This document shows positions 35,212 to 43,619 of a stretch of DNA of 64,000 nt, piece by piece. Both the position numbers and the translations under genes were made by a program. Within the stretch, counting starts at the first letter, position 1. Each line of letters opens with the position of its first letter. The stretch lies in NCBI RefSeq assembly GCF_900156875.1, contig NZ_LT707409.1:3218909-3282908 (forward strand), given 5' to 3'. The notes under the pieces are model-generated. The model saw nothing but the letters and a program-made list of their open reading frames with translations, was not told the DNA's origin and did not search any database. This stretch comes from Robertmurraya dakarensis (lineage in GTDB: Bacteria; Bacillota; Bacilli; Bacillales; Cytobacillaceae).

Positions 35212-37593
35212 TTATAATTCAATTGTAAACTTCATTTGAACCGGATCACTTAATTGTTCCCCAGTCTTCGTTCTTACTATATCCTCAATAAAAAGGTAAT
35301 ATGTGGAGCCTGATTCATAGCTTAATCCGTTTATTAAATGGATTTCCAGCGTTTTATCATTTTTTTGCAGAAGACGAGCAATCGGCATTTTACCACCTGT
35401 CTCATTTAATATATAGACACTATCATCTGTTAATGAGTTTCGGTCCAATTCCTTACTAAACGTTATGCTCCAGGCTTTCTTTGGACTAACACCAGTATTA
35501 GTTCCAAAGTCTTTATAACCAACTCTCGGATAAGATATAGCATCATCCTTCTCTGATACTGTGACAGTTAAAGTTGCGGTCTTTCCACCATCTACTGTAG
35601 TAGCAACAATAACCGCTGTACCTTTAGATATAGCCGTTAACTTCCCATTCGCATCTACATCTACAATCAACCTATTACTAGAAGTCCAGTTTACATTTTT
35701 ATTGCTAGCATTAGTCGGACTTACCGTTGCATATAATGATTCCCGCTCGCCAACAACTAAATCAAGAACAGACCCTTTGTTTAATGTAACGCCTGTAACA
35801 GGTACCGTAATGGGTAATGATTCATACACGCGAAACTTGTTACGGGTCACACCGGTGACCGAATGCAACTCAAGGTTTGGATTTAAAGGGTCATCGTGCT
35901 TCACGGTGTAAGGACTTGAGCTTAAATCACGGACAACAAATGAATAGTAGTAGTCACCTGGCTCCAACGTTTGCGTGACAGCCCAAACATTGTTCGACTG
36001 TTTTACGAGCGGGACTTCCCGCCAGTTACTGAAACTGCCGACTACAGCCACATAATCGGTCTGCACATCAAGCTCAAGCAGGCCACTGTCATCAAAACTG
36101 CTATAAGTAAACGTCACGTTGCGGCCATTTATAATTGGACCTGACTCTGGATATGGCAATACATTTAATATACTAAGCGAATTTCCAAAGTCATCAAGCA
36201 CTTTATTACGGTTTAGTGGATCTGTCATCCAATGGCCATTGACAAGAAAGCCATACGTATATTCACCCGGCTCTAATTCCACCTGCAACTCCCATACATT
36301 GTTTCCAACTTCCCTAAGCGGGAGATCTACCCAATCATTAAAGCTTCCGTTCACCTTAACACTCACCGTATTTTCATCGCCAAAGTAGCGTAACAGCACC
36401 TGCCCTCCTTGAACAAATGGAAATTCATTAATTTGCATAACATTATCAATACCATGAACTTGTGTAAATACAGGTTCCTTCGTGGTTGGATCTGAAGACA
36501 TCGACTTCCATAACCAAACGGTTCCATCCTGTCTAACCGCAAGAACAAAGCTGTCGAAACCACCTCCGCCGCCAATTGTACTCACATTACCTAATCCTTT
36601 TATTTGAATAGGGGTCGGACGGCTCGTACCAACACCTGAGGTATTCCGCCCCCATGCCCAAACAGTTCCGTCATCCTTTAAAGCAATCGTATGGTTATCA
36701 CCAGCTGCGATCATCGTCACATCCGTGATTCCTTCCACTTGGATCGGAGTCAATTTATTATCACGGCCTCCGTCGCCTAATTGTCCTAATGAATTCAAGC
36801 CCCACGCATATACCGTCGTTCGGTCCTGATTCAAAGCAATGGTGTGATTGTCTCCTGCAGCAATCTCCATGATACTGCTTACCCCAGGGACTATCCTAGG
36901 AGTGTCATTGACATCAGTAGTTTCGCCGTTGCCCAGCTGGCCATATGAATTCCGGCCCCACGTCCAGACAGTGCCATCTCTTTTTAAAGCAAGAGAATGA
37001 TCAGCACCCGCTGTTACAGCGACTATCTCAGACAAGACAGGAACTTTATTACTCGATGACGACACAACCGTACCACTTTCGCCAGTCTGTCCGTAAATAT
37101 TCCGGCCCCATGCCCATACTTGTCCATTTTCATCGACAGCAAGAGTGTGGTGATCACCAGCCGCAATCGCGACAATCTTTCTAGGCAGTTCCACCACCTT
37201 GGGTGCTTCCACTTTACTAACACCAGATGAATGGCCAAGCTGTTCCATATCATTGCGTCCCCATGTCCATACTTTTCCACTCTCATCGAGGGCAACTGTA
37301 TGATAGCCACCGGCAGCAATCTCTTTGATATTTGATAAGCGATTGCCATCAGCTTTCTTTATAGGATTGGGATCAGCGGCATCCGCTCCAGTATTGGCTA
37401 ACTGGTAATAGGAATTATCCCCCCAACCCCACACACTTCCATCATCTTTTAAGACAACTAGATGATCTTTCCCGGCATCCACAACCTTTTCATGATTAAG
37501 GACGCCATATGCGCCAGCTGATGATGCAAACGTTATTAAGGACAGTAGGATAATACCTATCATTAATAGTATCGGATTTCTATGTCTAAACAA
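35212..37593 (-). CDS. Secreted RCC1-propeller protein with two glycogen-binding-like domains, Big_2 and C-terminal Ig module
   Basis: 793 residues, TTG start after GGAGGTG, signal peptide to about residue 28 (SSAGAYG). Seven RCC1 repeats (about 35-385), each with HT(V/I)AL, DG(T/S)VW and WGRN, make a beta propeller. Two CBM48/AMPK-glycogen-binding-like domains follow (NGSFNDWVDLPLREVGNNVW and VGSFSNWREVPLVKQSNNVW, with EPGEYTYGF). Then a Big_2 domain (VNWTSSNRLIVDVDANGKL) and the common Ig module (about 700-793, VSPKKAWSITFSKELD to VQMKFTIEL). It is the last of four co-directional genes from 41959 down. Function unknown; carbohydrate contact is plausible from the binding domains. Confidence 0.87.
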   Translation of the reverse strand: MFRHRNPILLMIGIILLSLITFASSAGAYGVLNHEKVVDAGKDHLVVLKDDGSVWGWGDNSYYQLANTGADAADPNPIKKADGNRLSNIKEIAAGGYHTVALDESGKVWTWGRNDMEQLGHSSGVSKVEAPKVVELPRKIVAIAAGDHHTLAVDENGQVWAWGRNIYGQTGESGTVVSSSSNKVPVLSEIVAVTAGADHSLALKRDGTVWTWGRNSYGQLGNGETTDVNDTPRIVPGVSSIMEIAAGDNHTIALNQDRTTVYAWGLNSLGQLGDGGRDNKLTPIQVEGITDVTMIAAGDNHTIALKDDGTVWAWGRNTSGVGTSRPTPIQIKGLGNVSTIGGGGGFDSFVLAVRQDGTVWLWKSMSSDPTTKEPVFTQVHGIDNVMQINEFPFVQGGQVLLRYFGDENTVSVKVNGSFNDWVDLPLREVGNNVWELQVELEPGEYTYGFLVNGHWMTDPLNRNKVLDDFGNSLSILNVLPYPESGPIINGRNVTFTYSSFDDSGLLELDVQTDYVAVVGSFSNWREVPLVKQSNNVWAVTQTLEPGDYYYSFVVRDLSSSPYTVKHDDPLNPNLELHSVTGVTRNKFRVYESLPITVPVTGVTLNKGSVLDLVVGERESLYATVSPTNASNKNVNWTSSNRLIVDVDANGKLTAISKGTAVIVATTVDGGKTATLTVTVSEKDDAISYPRVGYKDFGTNTGVSPKKAWSITFSKELDRNSLTDDSVYILNETGGKMPIARLLQKNDKTLEIHLINGLSYESGSTYYLFIEDIVRTKTGEQLSDPVQMKFTIEL

Positions 37594-37636
37594 GTCTCTT
37601 TCACCTCCATATCATACTTGTTTTCTGCCAAGCTAT

Positions 37637-39721
37637 TTATTTCGAAATGCTAACAGGAATTGTTACCGTATAAACGGTTTTATGCTTTACTTCACCGTCA
37701 AGCTGATAATGAACTCCTTGTAAAATAATTTCATTTAAATCTGTAACTGTATTATCAATAACAAGTTTATAAACATTTCTTATATCTTTGGTTATGGAGA
37801 TATGATCTTCAGAGCCATTTATAACCTGCCAATTGATATCGCTTGGAATACTGTCAACACAGGTTTCTTCTGTACAATCCTGCTCAACAAAATTCTCAAG
37901 ATCAAGAGTTATCTGTACTTCATTCGTTATAAATTCTAATGTTTTCCCTTCGTCGTCATAGGTAAATTCTCTTTCCACACTTGTTCCTTCACCGTCTGGG
38001 AAAACTACATCACCTTCACCGACAATTGATGTGCTGATGCTGCCTGTCCCCATTATCCTCAAAGTTTGCCCTGTTGCAATATCAATTGTTGATATATCTG
38101 TATCCTCTGTCATATTTAACGTGATCGAAGACTGAACATTTACTTTCTGATACTTTCCTTCTAACGTAACAGGGGCCACCCCTTTAATGATTACATCTGT
38201 ATTAAATGTTTCATCTGATGCCTTCTTCAACTCACCATTCACAACCACTCTAAGCTCAGAACTATTGTTAATTACTAGTTTATCTGTCTTAAATTTATAG
38301 AGATGAATAGAGTTTTTTCCACCGCTAATGATTTCCGTGCTAACAGCATTGCCTTTAACAGCCACATTATCCAGGATCGCTGTTCCATTAGCACCGACAT
38401 CTACGAGTAAGTCATTATCGATTGAAAGATTGTTTAAGCGTACAGTAATATCAGGACCACTAAGCCTAACATCATAACCTTTTAAATCAGTCGGGGTTAC
38501 TGCTGAATAGCCTTCAATTGTCACATTACGGTCAATAACTAAATCCTTTTGTAATGTCAAAGTTTTAGGCAATTTAATAGTCTTCACTTTCGGATTATTC
38601 AACGCAATTAACAGCTGTTCTTCATCTGCAACCGTTACACTGGTGTTACCGACAGTATAAGTCACTCCCAATGAATCCAACTGACTGACTGGAATACGGC
38701 TAACGATGTTCTCCAACATTTCAGGGTCAGCCATTAAGTCATATAAGCTATAGGATTCTCCAAATTCATCTGTCGGTTCCGGAAGATAATCACTAATGAT
38801 AAAATCATCATCCGGATCCTTAACCCTTAACTTAAATCTTCTTTCCTCCAAAAATCTACCATCATCATTAAAGGCTCTCAGCGAGAATTCTGTTTCACTT
38901 TCGGATTGTCTGTTCGTAATGTCATCAATCCCTGCCTGCCCCATCGAAAAGCCATCCATATCCGCACGACGCAGTAAATCACGGCTGTGCAAATTAGGAG
39001 AATCTCCAAACGCAACCTTTAAGCGCGTTGCTTCTTCATCTGCATAGACATCAATATTCGTCAATGCAGGATTCTCTACATCTGTTTCACTAATCGGATC
39101 CTTTGAAATGTCATCATCTTCATTAGAATCTTCAGGTAGAATTCCTTCATAATGATGAATCGTTTCAATAGAAGATATAAAGATTTTTGGCACATGTACG
39201 AAGATATCTCTATTTGCATTATTCATATATACATGTTCATTGAGTATATCAGCATCTGTATCGATGAAAGTTGATTTAAACCCTGGAAGAATATCATAAA
39301 TCTGAAATGGAATAACATAATCCTCCAACTGATCAAACCTTAGTGTTTCTTTATTAATGACGAGCTGATAATCTAAAATCCCTGCATAATCAATTAACTC
39401 TAAATTCTTGAATGTGATCGTCAGCTGGTCCGTTCCCACTTTACCGATACTTTTAATAATATTGACGGGGGCAGCGCTTCTCTGATCAGCTTGAACTACA
39501 TAAATATTGTCATCCCAGTCTTTAAGTTCTGAAATCTGTTCATCCATTGAAACTATTAATTTGTTAATATAGCCAATTTTATTAAATTTAGCAGTATCTT
39601 TCTCAAACGTGTACTCATAAGGCTTTGCCGCAGCAGCCGTACTGAGGGAACCAACCAGGATTCCCGCAATAGACAGTATGGTAATAAAAGCGACTTTCCA
39701 TCCGGTACGATACTTCGCCAT
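37637..39721 (-). CDS. Secreted protein with parallel-beta-helix-like region
   Basis: 694 residues with signal peptide (SIAGILVGSLSTAAAAKP). The N-terminal 330 residues are unassigned. Residues about 335-360 (YSLYDLMADPEMLENIVSRI) resemble the end of the VWA protein. Residues about 365-560 are rich in short strands (IKLPKTLTLQKDLVIDRNVT, LSGPDITVRLNNLSIDNDLL), resembling a pectate-lyase-like right-handed beta helix, with no catalytic residues recognised. It lacks the common Ig module. Third gene of the four-gene group with cohesin proteins, 17 bases after the cohesin-dockerin gene. Confidence 0.75.
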   Translation of the reverse strand: MAKYRTGWKVAFITILSIAGILVGSLSTAAAAKPYEYTFEKDTAKFNKIGYINKLIVSMDEQISELKDWDDNIYVVQADQRSAAPVNIIKSIGKVGTDQLTITFKNLELIDYAGILDYQLVINKETLRFDQLEDYVIPFQIYDILPGFKSTFIDTDADILNEHVYMNNANRDIFVHVPKIFISSIETIHHYEGILPEDSNEDDDISKDPISETDVENPALTNIDVYADEEATRLKVAFGDSPNLHSRDLLRRADMDGFSMGQAGIDDITNRQSESETEFSLRAFNDDGRFLEERRFKLRVKDPDDDFIISDYLPEPTDEFGESYSLYDLMADPEMLENIVSRIPVSQLDSLGVTYTVGNTSVTVADEEQLLIALNNPKVKTIKLPKTLTLQKDLVIDRNVTIEGYSAVTPTDLKGYDVRLSGPDITVRLNNLSIDNDLLVDVGANGTAILDNVAVKGNAVSTEIISGGKNSIHLYKFKTDKLVINNSSELRVVVNGELKKASDETFNTDVIIKGVAPVTLEGKYQKVNVQSSITLNMTEDTDISTIDIATGQTLRIMGTGSISTSIVGEGDVVFPDGEGTSVEREFTYDDEGKTLEFITNEVQITLDLENFVEQDCTEETCVDSIPSDINWQVINGSEDHISITKDIRNVYKLVIDNTVTDLNEIILQGVHYQLDGEVKHKTVYTVTIPVSISK

Positions 39722-39738
39722 TTGTCACACCTCCTGAA

Positions 39739-41178
39739 CTATTCATTGATAGTTAATGTCTGAACCTTTGTTTCCAGTACGTTTCCATATTTATCGAACA
39801 GCTTGATTGTGACAGCTGTACCTTCTTCAAACGTGGAACTGGCCAAACTATACTGATTGTTTCCTTCGTAGTGGGCTTGAATATCATTTACCGTCATCGC
39901 ATATACATCTGAAGTTGTTTCAACAACAATCGTATGAACGTTCAGCATTTCAAAATAGCCAACGTTAATATTGTGAATATAATTTTTTGTCACGACCTGT
40001 ACTGTGGCATTGACAGTAAAGCCTGAATCGCCAACCTTTCCTCTCGCTGTGACTGTCCCCAATGTTGATGTATCCACTGGTTCCCAGGTTACCTTTTCCA
40101 TTCCCGTCGTTTTATCGCTGTAAGTAACTCTAACTTTGGAAGGCAGGACAGGCGTTTCACCTAGTTTCACATTAATTGGCGCAATTTTTTCAACAGAAAT
40201 GATGTTAGAGTCAATAATGTTGAGCGTATATGTGCGTTCTGCCTCATTTCCTACAGCATCAATGACTTCAATGGTAAAGGTATATTCTCCCGCTTTTCGT
40301 GGAACACCTGTAATTTCACCAGTTTCTTCGTTTAATTCTAAGCCAGACGGTAGTCTTCCTGATTTATCAAACTCATATGGTGCTCTTCCATGACGAGCTT
40401 CAATCTTGGCAGAATATTCACTTTGCAGTACTCCATTTGTTAATTCCTGAGCAGCTATGGCAAGAAATGTATTAATTTTTCCTGTAGCATAGTCTAAGAT
40501 TTTCTGAGCGTCATCTTGTGTTAACAATCCATCCGCATCAACATCTGCCGCAAGCCATTGTTCCCGATCTGAAATATCATTTTTCCCAATATGCTGCAGC
40601 ACCCACATCGCATCCGTTGTTGTGACACCGTCATTTCCAATAACGTCGCCGACAGTCATGCGGTGTTCAATTACTCCATTTAATATTTTAATAGTTAAAT
40701 CTTCATCATCTTTCTCTTTTGCAACTACATTTTTGACCTCTAAAGGAACGGATTGACCTGGTGTAAACTCTTCAGTCAAATCATATGTAATATAGCCAAT
40801 TTCGACCATTTCATTTGCATTGTAATCTCTTAATCGCTCCGCTGCGCCCGATTGTGAAATAAAGTCCAGGGTTAACTTGTTTCCATTTATTTGAACTTTT
40901 GGGCGAAAAATCTCACCATCAAATAGATCTCCAGTTTCAAAAGATTTTAAAGAGACTCCTTTGCTGTCAGATGGTAATGTAATGGTAAATTGAAAATGTC
41001 TTAAGTAACTTGTATGACGCAATATTACTGGTACTGTTACAGTATCTCCCAACGATCTAACTGAACTAACCTCAAGCAGAGGGTCAGCCGCAGCACTTGT
41101 TTCTGAGAATTTGCTTGAAAAGACTAACACGAACAGCATGGAAAGAACCGTTACAATTTTAATCCCTTTTTTCACCAC
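39739..41178 (-). CDS. Secreted cohesin-dockerin protein with Ig-like domains
   Basis: 479 residues, GTG start after GGAGGGG, signal peptide to about residue 30. A cohesin-like beta domain (about 33-175: VTVPVILRHTSYLRHFQFTI, NGVIEHR) is followed by a type I dockerin with two calcium loops, one degenerate (GDVIGNDGVTTTDAMWVLQH) and one canonical (ADVDADGLLTQDDAQKILDY). Next come a putative-Ig/cadherin-like unit (LPSGLELNEETGEITGVPRK), a Big_4-like unit (VTYSDKTTGMEKVTWEP) and an unassigned tail. Dockerins bind cohesins in trans in cellulosomes. The next gene encodes another cohesin, so the pair may assemble. It does not carry the common Ig module. Confidence 0.82.
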   Translation of the reverse strand: MVKKGIKIVTVLSMLFVLVFSSKFSETSAAADPLLEVSSVRSLGDTVTVPVILRHTSYLRHFQFTITLPSDSKGVSLKSFETGDLFDGEIFRPKVQINGNKLTLDFISQSGAAERLRDYNANEMVEIGYITYDLTEEFTPGQSVPLEVKNVVAKEKDDEDLTIKILNGVIEHRMTVGDVIGNDGVTTTDAMWVLQHIGKNDISDREQWLAADVDADGLLTQDDAQKILDYATGKINTFLAIAAQELTNGVLQSEYSAKIEARHGRAPYEFDKSGRLPSGLELNEETGEITGVPRKAGEYTFTIEVIDAVGNEAERTYTLNIIDSNIISVEKIAPINVKLGETPVLPSKVRVTYSDKTTGMEKVTWEPVDTSTLGTVTARGKVGDSGFTVNATVQVVTKNYIHNINVGYFEMLNVHTIVVETTSDVYAMTVNDIQAHYEGNNQYSLASSTFEEGTAVTIKLFDKYGNVLETKVQTLTINE

Positions 41179-41191
41179 ATTATTCCCCTCC

Positions 41192-41959
41192 TTACTCTAC
41201 CGAAAATTCAAATTTAACTGGCTCTTTTAACTGTTTTCCATTTAAATCTCTAACCTGTTCTGTAATCTCTAACGTATATGTCCCATACTCGTAAACACCT
41301 TTTGGTTTTACGACAATGATATTCTTGCCGCTTAAATTGATGGCTACATCAATGACGTTTCCTCTGCTATCCCTAACGAATACAGTGTGCTTGTTAACCG
41401 TAGATTTGTTAAACTCTTTATTAAAACGCACGTTCCATTCTTTAGAGCCCTTAACTTTTGTACCGTATTTTCTCATATCACCTTTAAAAGGCTTCACTTG
41501 GCCATCAAACACATCGACAGAAATTGGTTCGAAATCTTCATTGAATAATTTTACTTCTTGCAAATCCAGATTGATCGTCTCACTCGACTTTTCCAGTTCA
41601 AGCGTAACAGTTAGAAGTGTTCCATCAAGTATCTGCTCGGTTGCTTTTGCCCATTCAAACATGACTTTTCCGGGCTTTTCTGTATTAACAGATGTTAAAT
41701 AATCAGAAAGTTCCTCCCCGATGATGGGTTCATCTTCAACGGTCAAAGCTGTTTTATCATAAAAAAGTGTCAAAGATCCACCTGCAACTTCTTCACTCCC
41801 ATTGATATACACACTAATATTAACCTCTTTTCCTCTCTTCTCCTCATAAACTGTTGATACGCCTACAACCGATTTTGTTTCTGCTTTAGCAATCGTAGTT
41901 GGTAACACAAGCGAAAATGCCATTAATAGAAAAAAAGGAACAAATTTCGAATAATTCAT
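41192..41959 (-). CDS. Secreted cohesin protein with C-terminal Ig module
   Basis: 255 residues. Signal peptide (FVPFFLLMAFSLVLPTTIAK), then a cohesin domain (about 28-155: EVNISVYINGSEEVAGGSLT, LFYDKTALTVEDEP, KVMFEWAKATE), then the common Ig module (about 165-255, SKEWNVRFNKEFNKSTV to VKFEFSVE). First of four close genes (gaps 13, 17 and 43 bases). The ATG at 41959 has no Shine-Dalgarno sequence nearby; a GGGAGG lies about 38 bases upstream, beyond useful range. The leader holds a structured RNA candidate at 42090-42183. Confidence 0.83.
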   Translation of the reverse strand: MNYSKFVPFFLLMAFSLVLPTTIAKAETKSVVGVSTVYEEKRGKEVNISVYINGSEEVAGGSLTLFYDKTALTVEDEPIIGEELSDYLTSVNTEKPGKVMFEWAKATEQILDGTLLTVTLELEKSSETINLDLQEVKLFNEDFEPISVDVFDGQVKPFKGDMRKYGTKVKGSKEWNVRFNKEFNKSTVNKHTVFVRDSRGNVIDVAINLSGKNIIVVKPKGVYEYGTYTLEITEQVRDLNGKQLKEPVKFEFSVE

Positions 41960-42089
41960 GATGCCGCAGACACAGTCTAATGTGCCCTTCCTCCCTTCAA
42001 AAAGTAGTCATCAAATAATTTATCGACAAAAGTAAGGAAAAATGAAGGGATCTACTAGATAATTTTCGGGAAAATTGTTGAAAAATAGC

Positions 42090-42183
42090 AAAAAAAAACG
42101 CCCTTTAAAGGACGTGGTGACAGGCTTTTGAAATGCACCATCATTGTTTGGCACAACGAACAATCGGGGGGCACTCACCTCGT
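42090..42183 (-). ncRNA. Candidate structured leader or attenuator, class not recognised
   Basis: On the minus strand AGGACGAGGTGA pairs with TCACCACGTCCT (one mismatch), enclosing an inner ATTGTT/AACAAT hairpin. The 3' strand CGTCC can instead pair with GGGCG to form a small terminator followed by nine Ts (42090-42111). The two states exclude each other. It sits between the transglycosylase gene and the cohesin operon. It could be a plain terminator of the former or an attenuator of the latter. Confidence 0.5.
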
Positions 42184-42208
42184 CCTATAAAGAGCCTTTC
42201 GTAGAGGA

Positions 42209-43450
42209 TCATGGTGTAATTGAAAAAGGCAAGCGAATACTTTCTCTTAATAATTCATGACTTGCTGATACCAGATCTTTTATAAATAAAGAGTAATCCT
42301 TTCCAGGTTCAAACGGAGTTTCAGGTTCTATGAAAATAGTCTTTCCATCTTCGCTGAAATTTATGTTTGTAAAAACCCCCACTCCCGCTTCATCAACTAT
42401 ATAAATATTTCTCGCATGTACGGTCTCAGGATTGACAGGCTGGCTTAAGTTTATGGTCCATTTCTTTTTAACATCAGAAGATCCTTTATCATCAGCCCAC
42501 ACCTCAAATTCTACATTTGTAGATTTTTTTCTAATATTAGAAGAGGCAATAAAACCTGAAAAATCTACACCCTTTACCTCATACATCACAAATTGATTAT
42601 AACGATTTGAAGACGCGATATAAGGACCTCCTACTATTTCAAGCTCAGTATAGTAGGCAATTTCTTCAGTAACTGGTGCGGACTGGTCAGGCACCGCTCT
42701 GAGATTCCCATAATCATATTTGTAAGGATCAAGAGAATTCATCACATATACAGAATTACCTGGGAGAAACATTTGCGTGGATTCAGTCACAGCACTTTCC
42801 CATTCTAGATGCTTATTAGGAAAAAACATCGTTCCATTTGAATGATAATCAATGTCTATATTAGGAAATTCAGCCACATCTATTTGACTATAATTCTCAA
42901 CTGTTTGATAGATTCTTTCTTGATAGGTATTTTCATATTTATTTGGATCATTCCTAGCAGATAATCCATTGTAAGCCATAATCGCAAAATACCAATTTTC
43001 TATTATTGTAGGATTGGCATCATTAATAGATGGAATTCTCCCCTCAAATTGTAAACCCCACTTATTTTTTAAAATTTTGGCACCTATTTCAATATTATAT
43101 GCCGTATCAATGGCTAATTTTTCTTGATCGACATCAAGTGTCGTATTTGTCACCTGCATGATTCCAATCCCGTTATCATCAGAAATCAGCGGTTTCCCAT
43201 CTTTAAACTGCATCATATCGCTTTCCTTTAAAGCAATCGCCTTTAAAATTTCTGGTGGGATTTCATACTTTAAAGCGGTTTCTGTAAGAAGTCTAAGCTT
43301 TTCCTTCATATCGAGCTCCTCGTACAGAATTTTCTCTTCACTAGCAACAACTTCACTTTCCCCTTGTACATGTTCGATTGAATCAGCGTATACAGATAGA
43401 TTGAATGTAAACACAATCAGTCCGATCAGCAAAATTATAAATTTCTTCAA
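42209..43450 (-). CDS. Secreted lytic transglycosylase (SLT) with C-terminal Ig module
   Basis: 413 residues. TTG start after AGGAGAGG; signal peptide to about residue 22 (SVYADS). The SLT/goose-lysozyme domain (about 50-190) has catalytic glutamate E76 in AIALKESD, then NGIGIMQVTNTT and FAIMAYNGLSA. It cleaves glycan strands of peptidoglycan. An unassigned middle (about 195-320) follows, then the common Ig module (about 322-413, VKKKWTINLSQPVNPETV to IRLPFSITP). Could make room in the wall for a large assembly, or remodel it. Confidence 0.87.
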   Translation of the reverse strand: MKKFIILLIGLIVFTFNLSVYADSIEHVQGESEVVASEEKILYEELDMKEKLRLLTETALKYEIPPEILKAIALKESDMMQFKDGKPLISDDNGIGIMQVTNTTLDVDQEKLAIDTAYNIEIGAKILKNKWGLQFEGRIPSINDANPTIIENWYFAIMAYNGLSARNDPNKYENTYQERIYQTVENYSQIDVAEFPNIDIDYHSNGTMFFPNKHLEWESAVTESTQMFLPGNSVYVMNSLDPYKYDYGNLRAVPDQSAPVTEEIAYYTELEIVGGPYIASSNRYNQFVMYEVKGVDFSGFIASSNIRKKSTNVEFEVWADDKGSSDVKKKWTINLSQPVNPETVHARNIYIVDEAGVGVFTNINFSEDGKTIFIEPETPFEPGKDYSLFIKDLVSASHELLRESIRLPFSITP

Positions 43451-43536
43451 TTGTTCCTCTCCTTTACCTGCTCAATCTATTAATCCATACTTTAACATAA
43501 TAATAGAATTATATGGTTTGTATATTTCTGTATAGA

Positions 43537-43598
43537 CTACTAGTATCCTTGCCCTAGGTACTTTCTTGCTTTAAAATAGTAAAATAGTAATATTTATA
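43537..43598 (+). promoter_or_regulatory. Promoter region with motifs shared by other locus genes
   Basis: CTACTAGTA (43537-43545) and ATAGTAAAATAGTAATATTTATA, split here as ATAGTAAAATA and GTAATATTTATA (43576-43598), lie directly before the ribosome binding site. A near copy stands before the gene at 57966. Confidence 0.45.
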
Positions 43599-43619
43599 CA
43601 ACAGGAGGTTAAAGTAATT

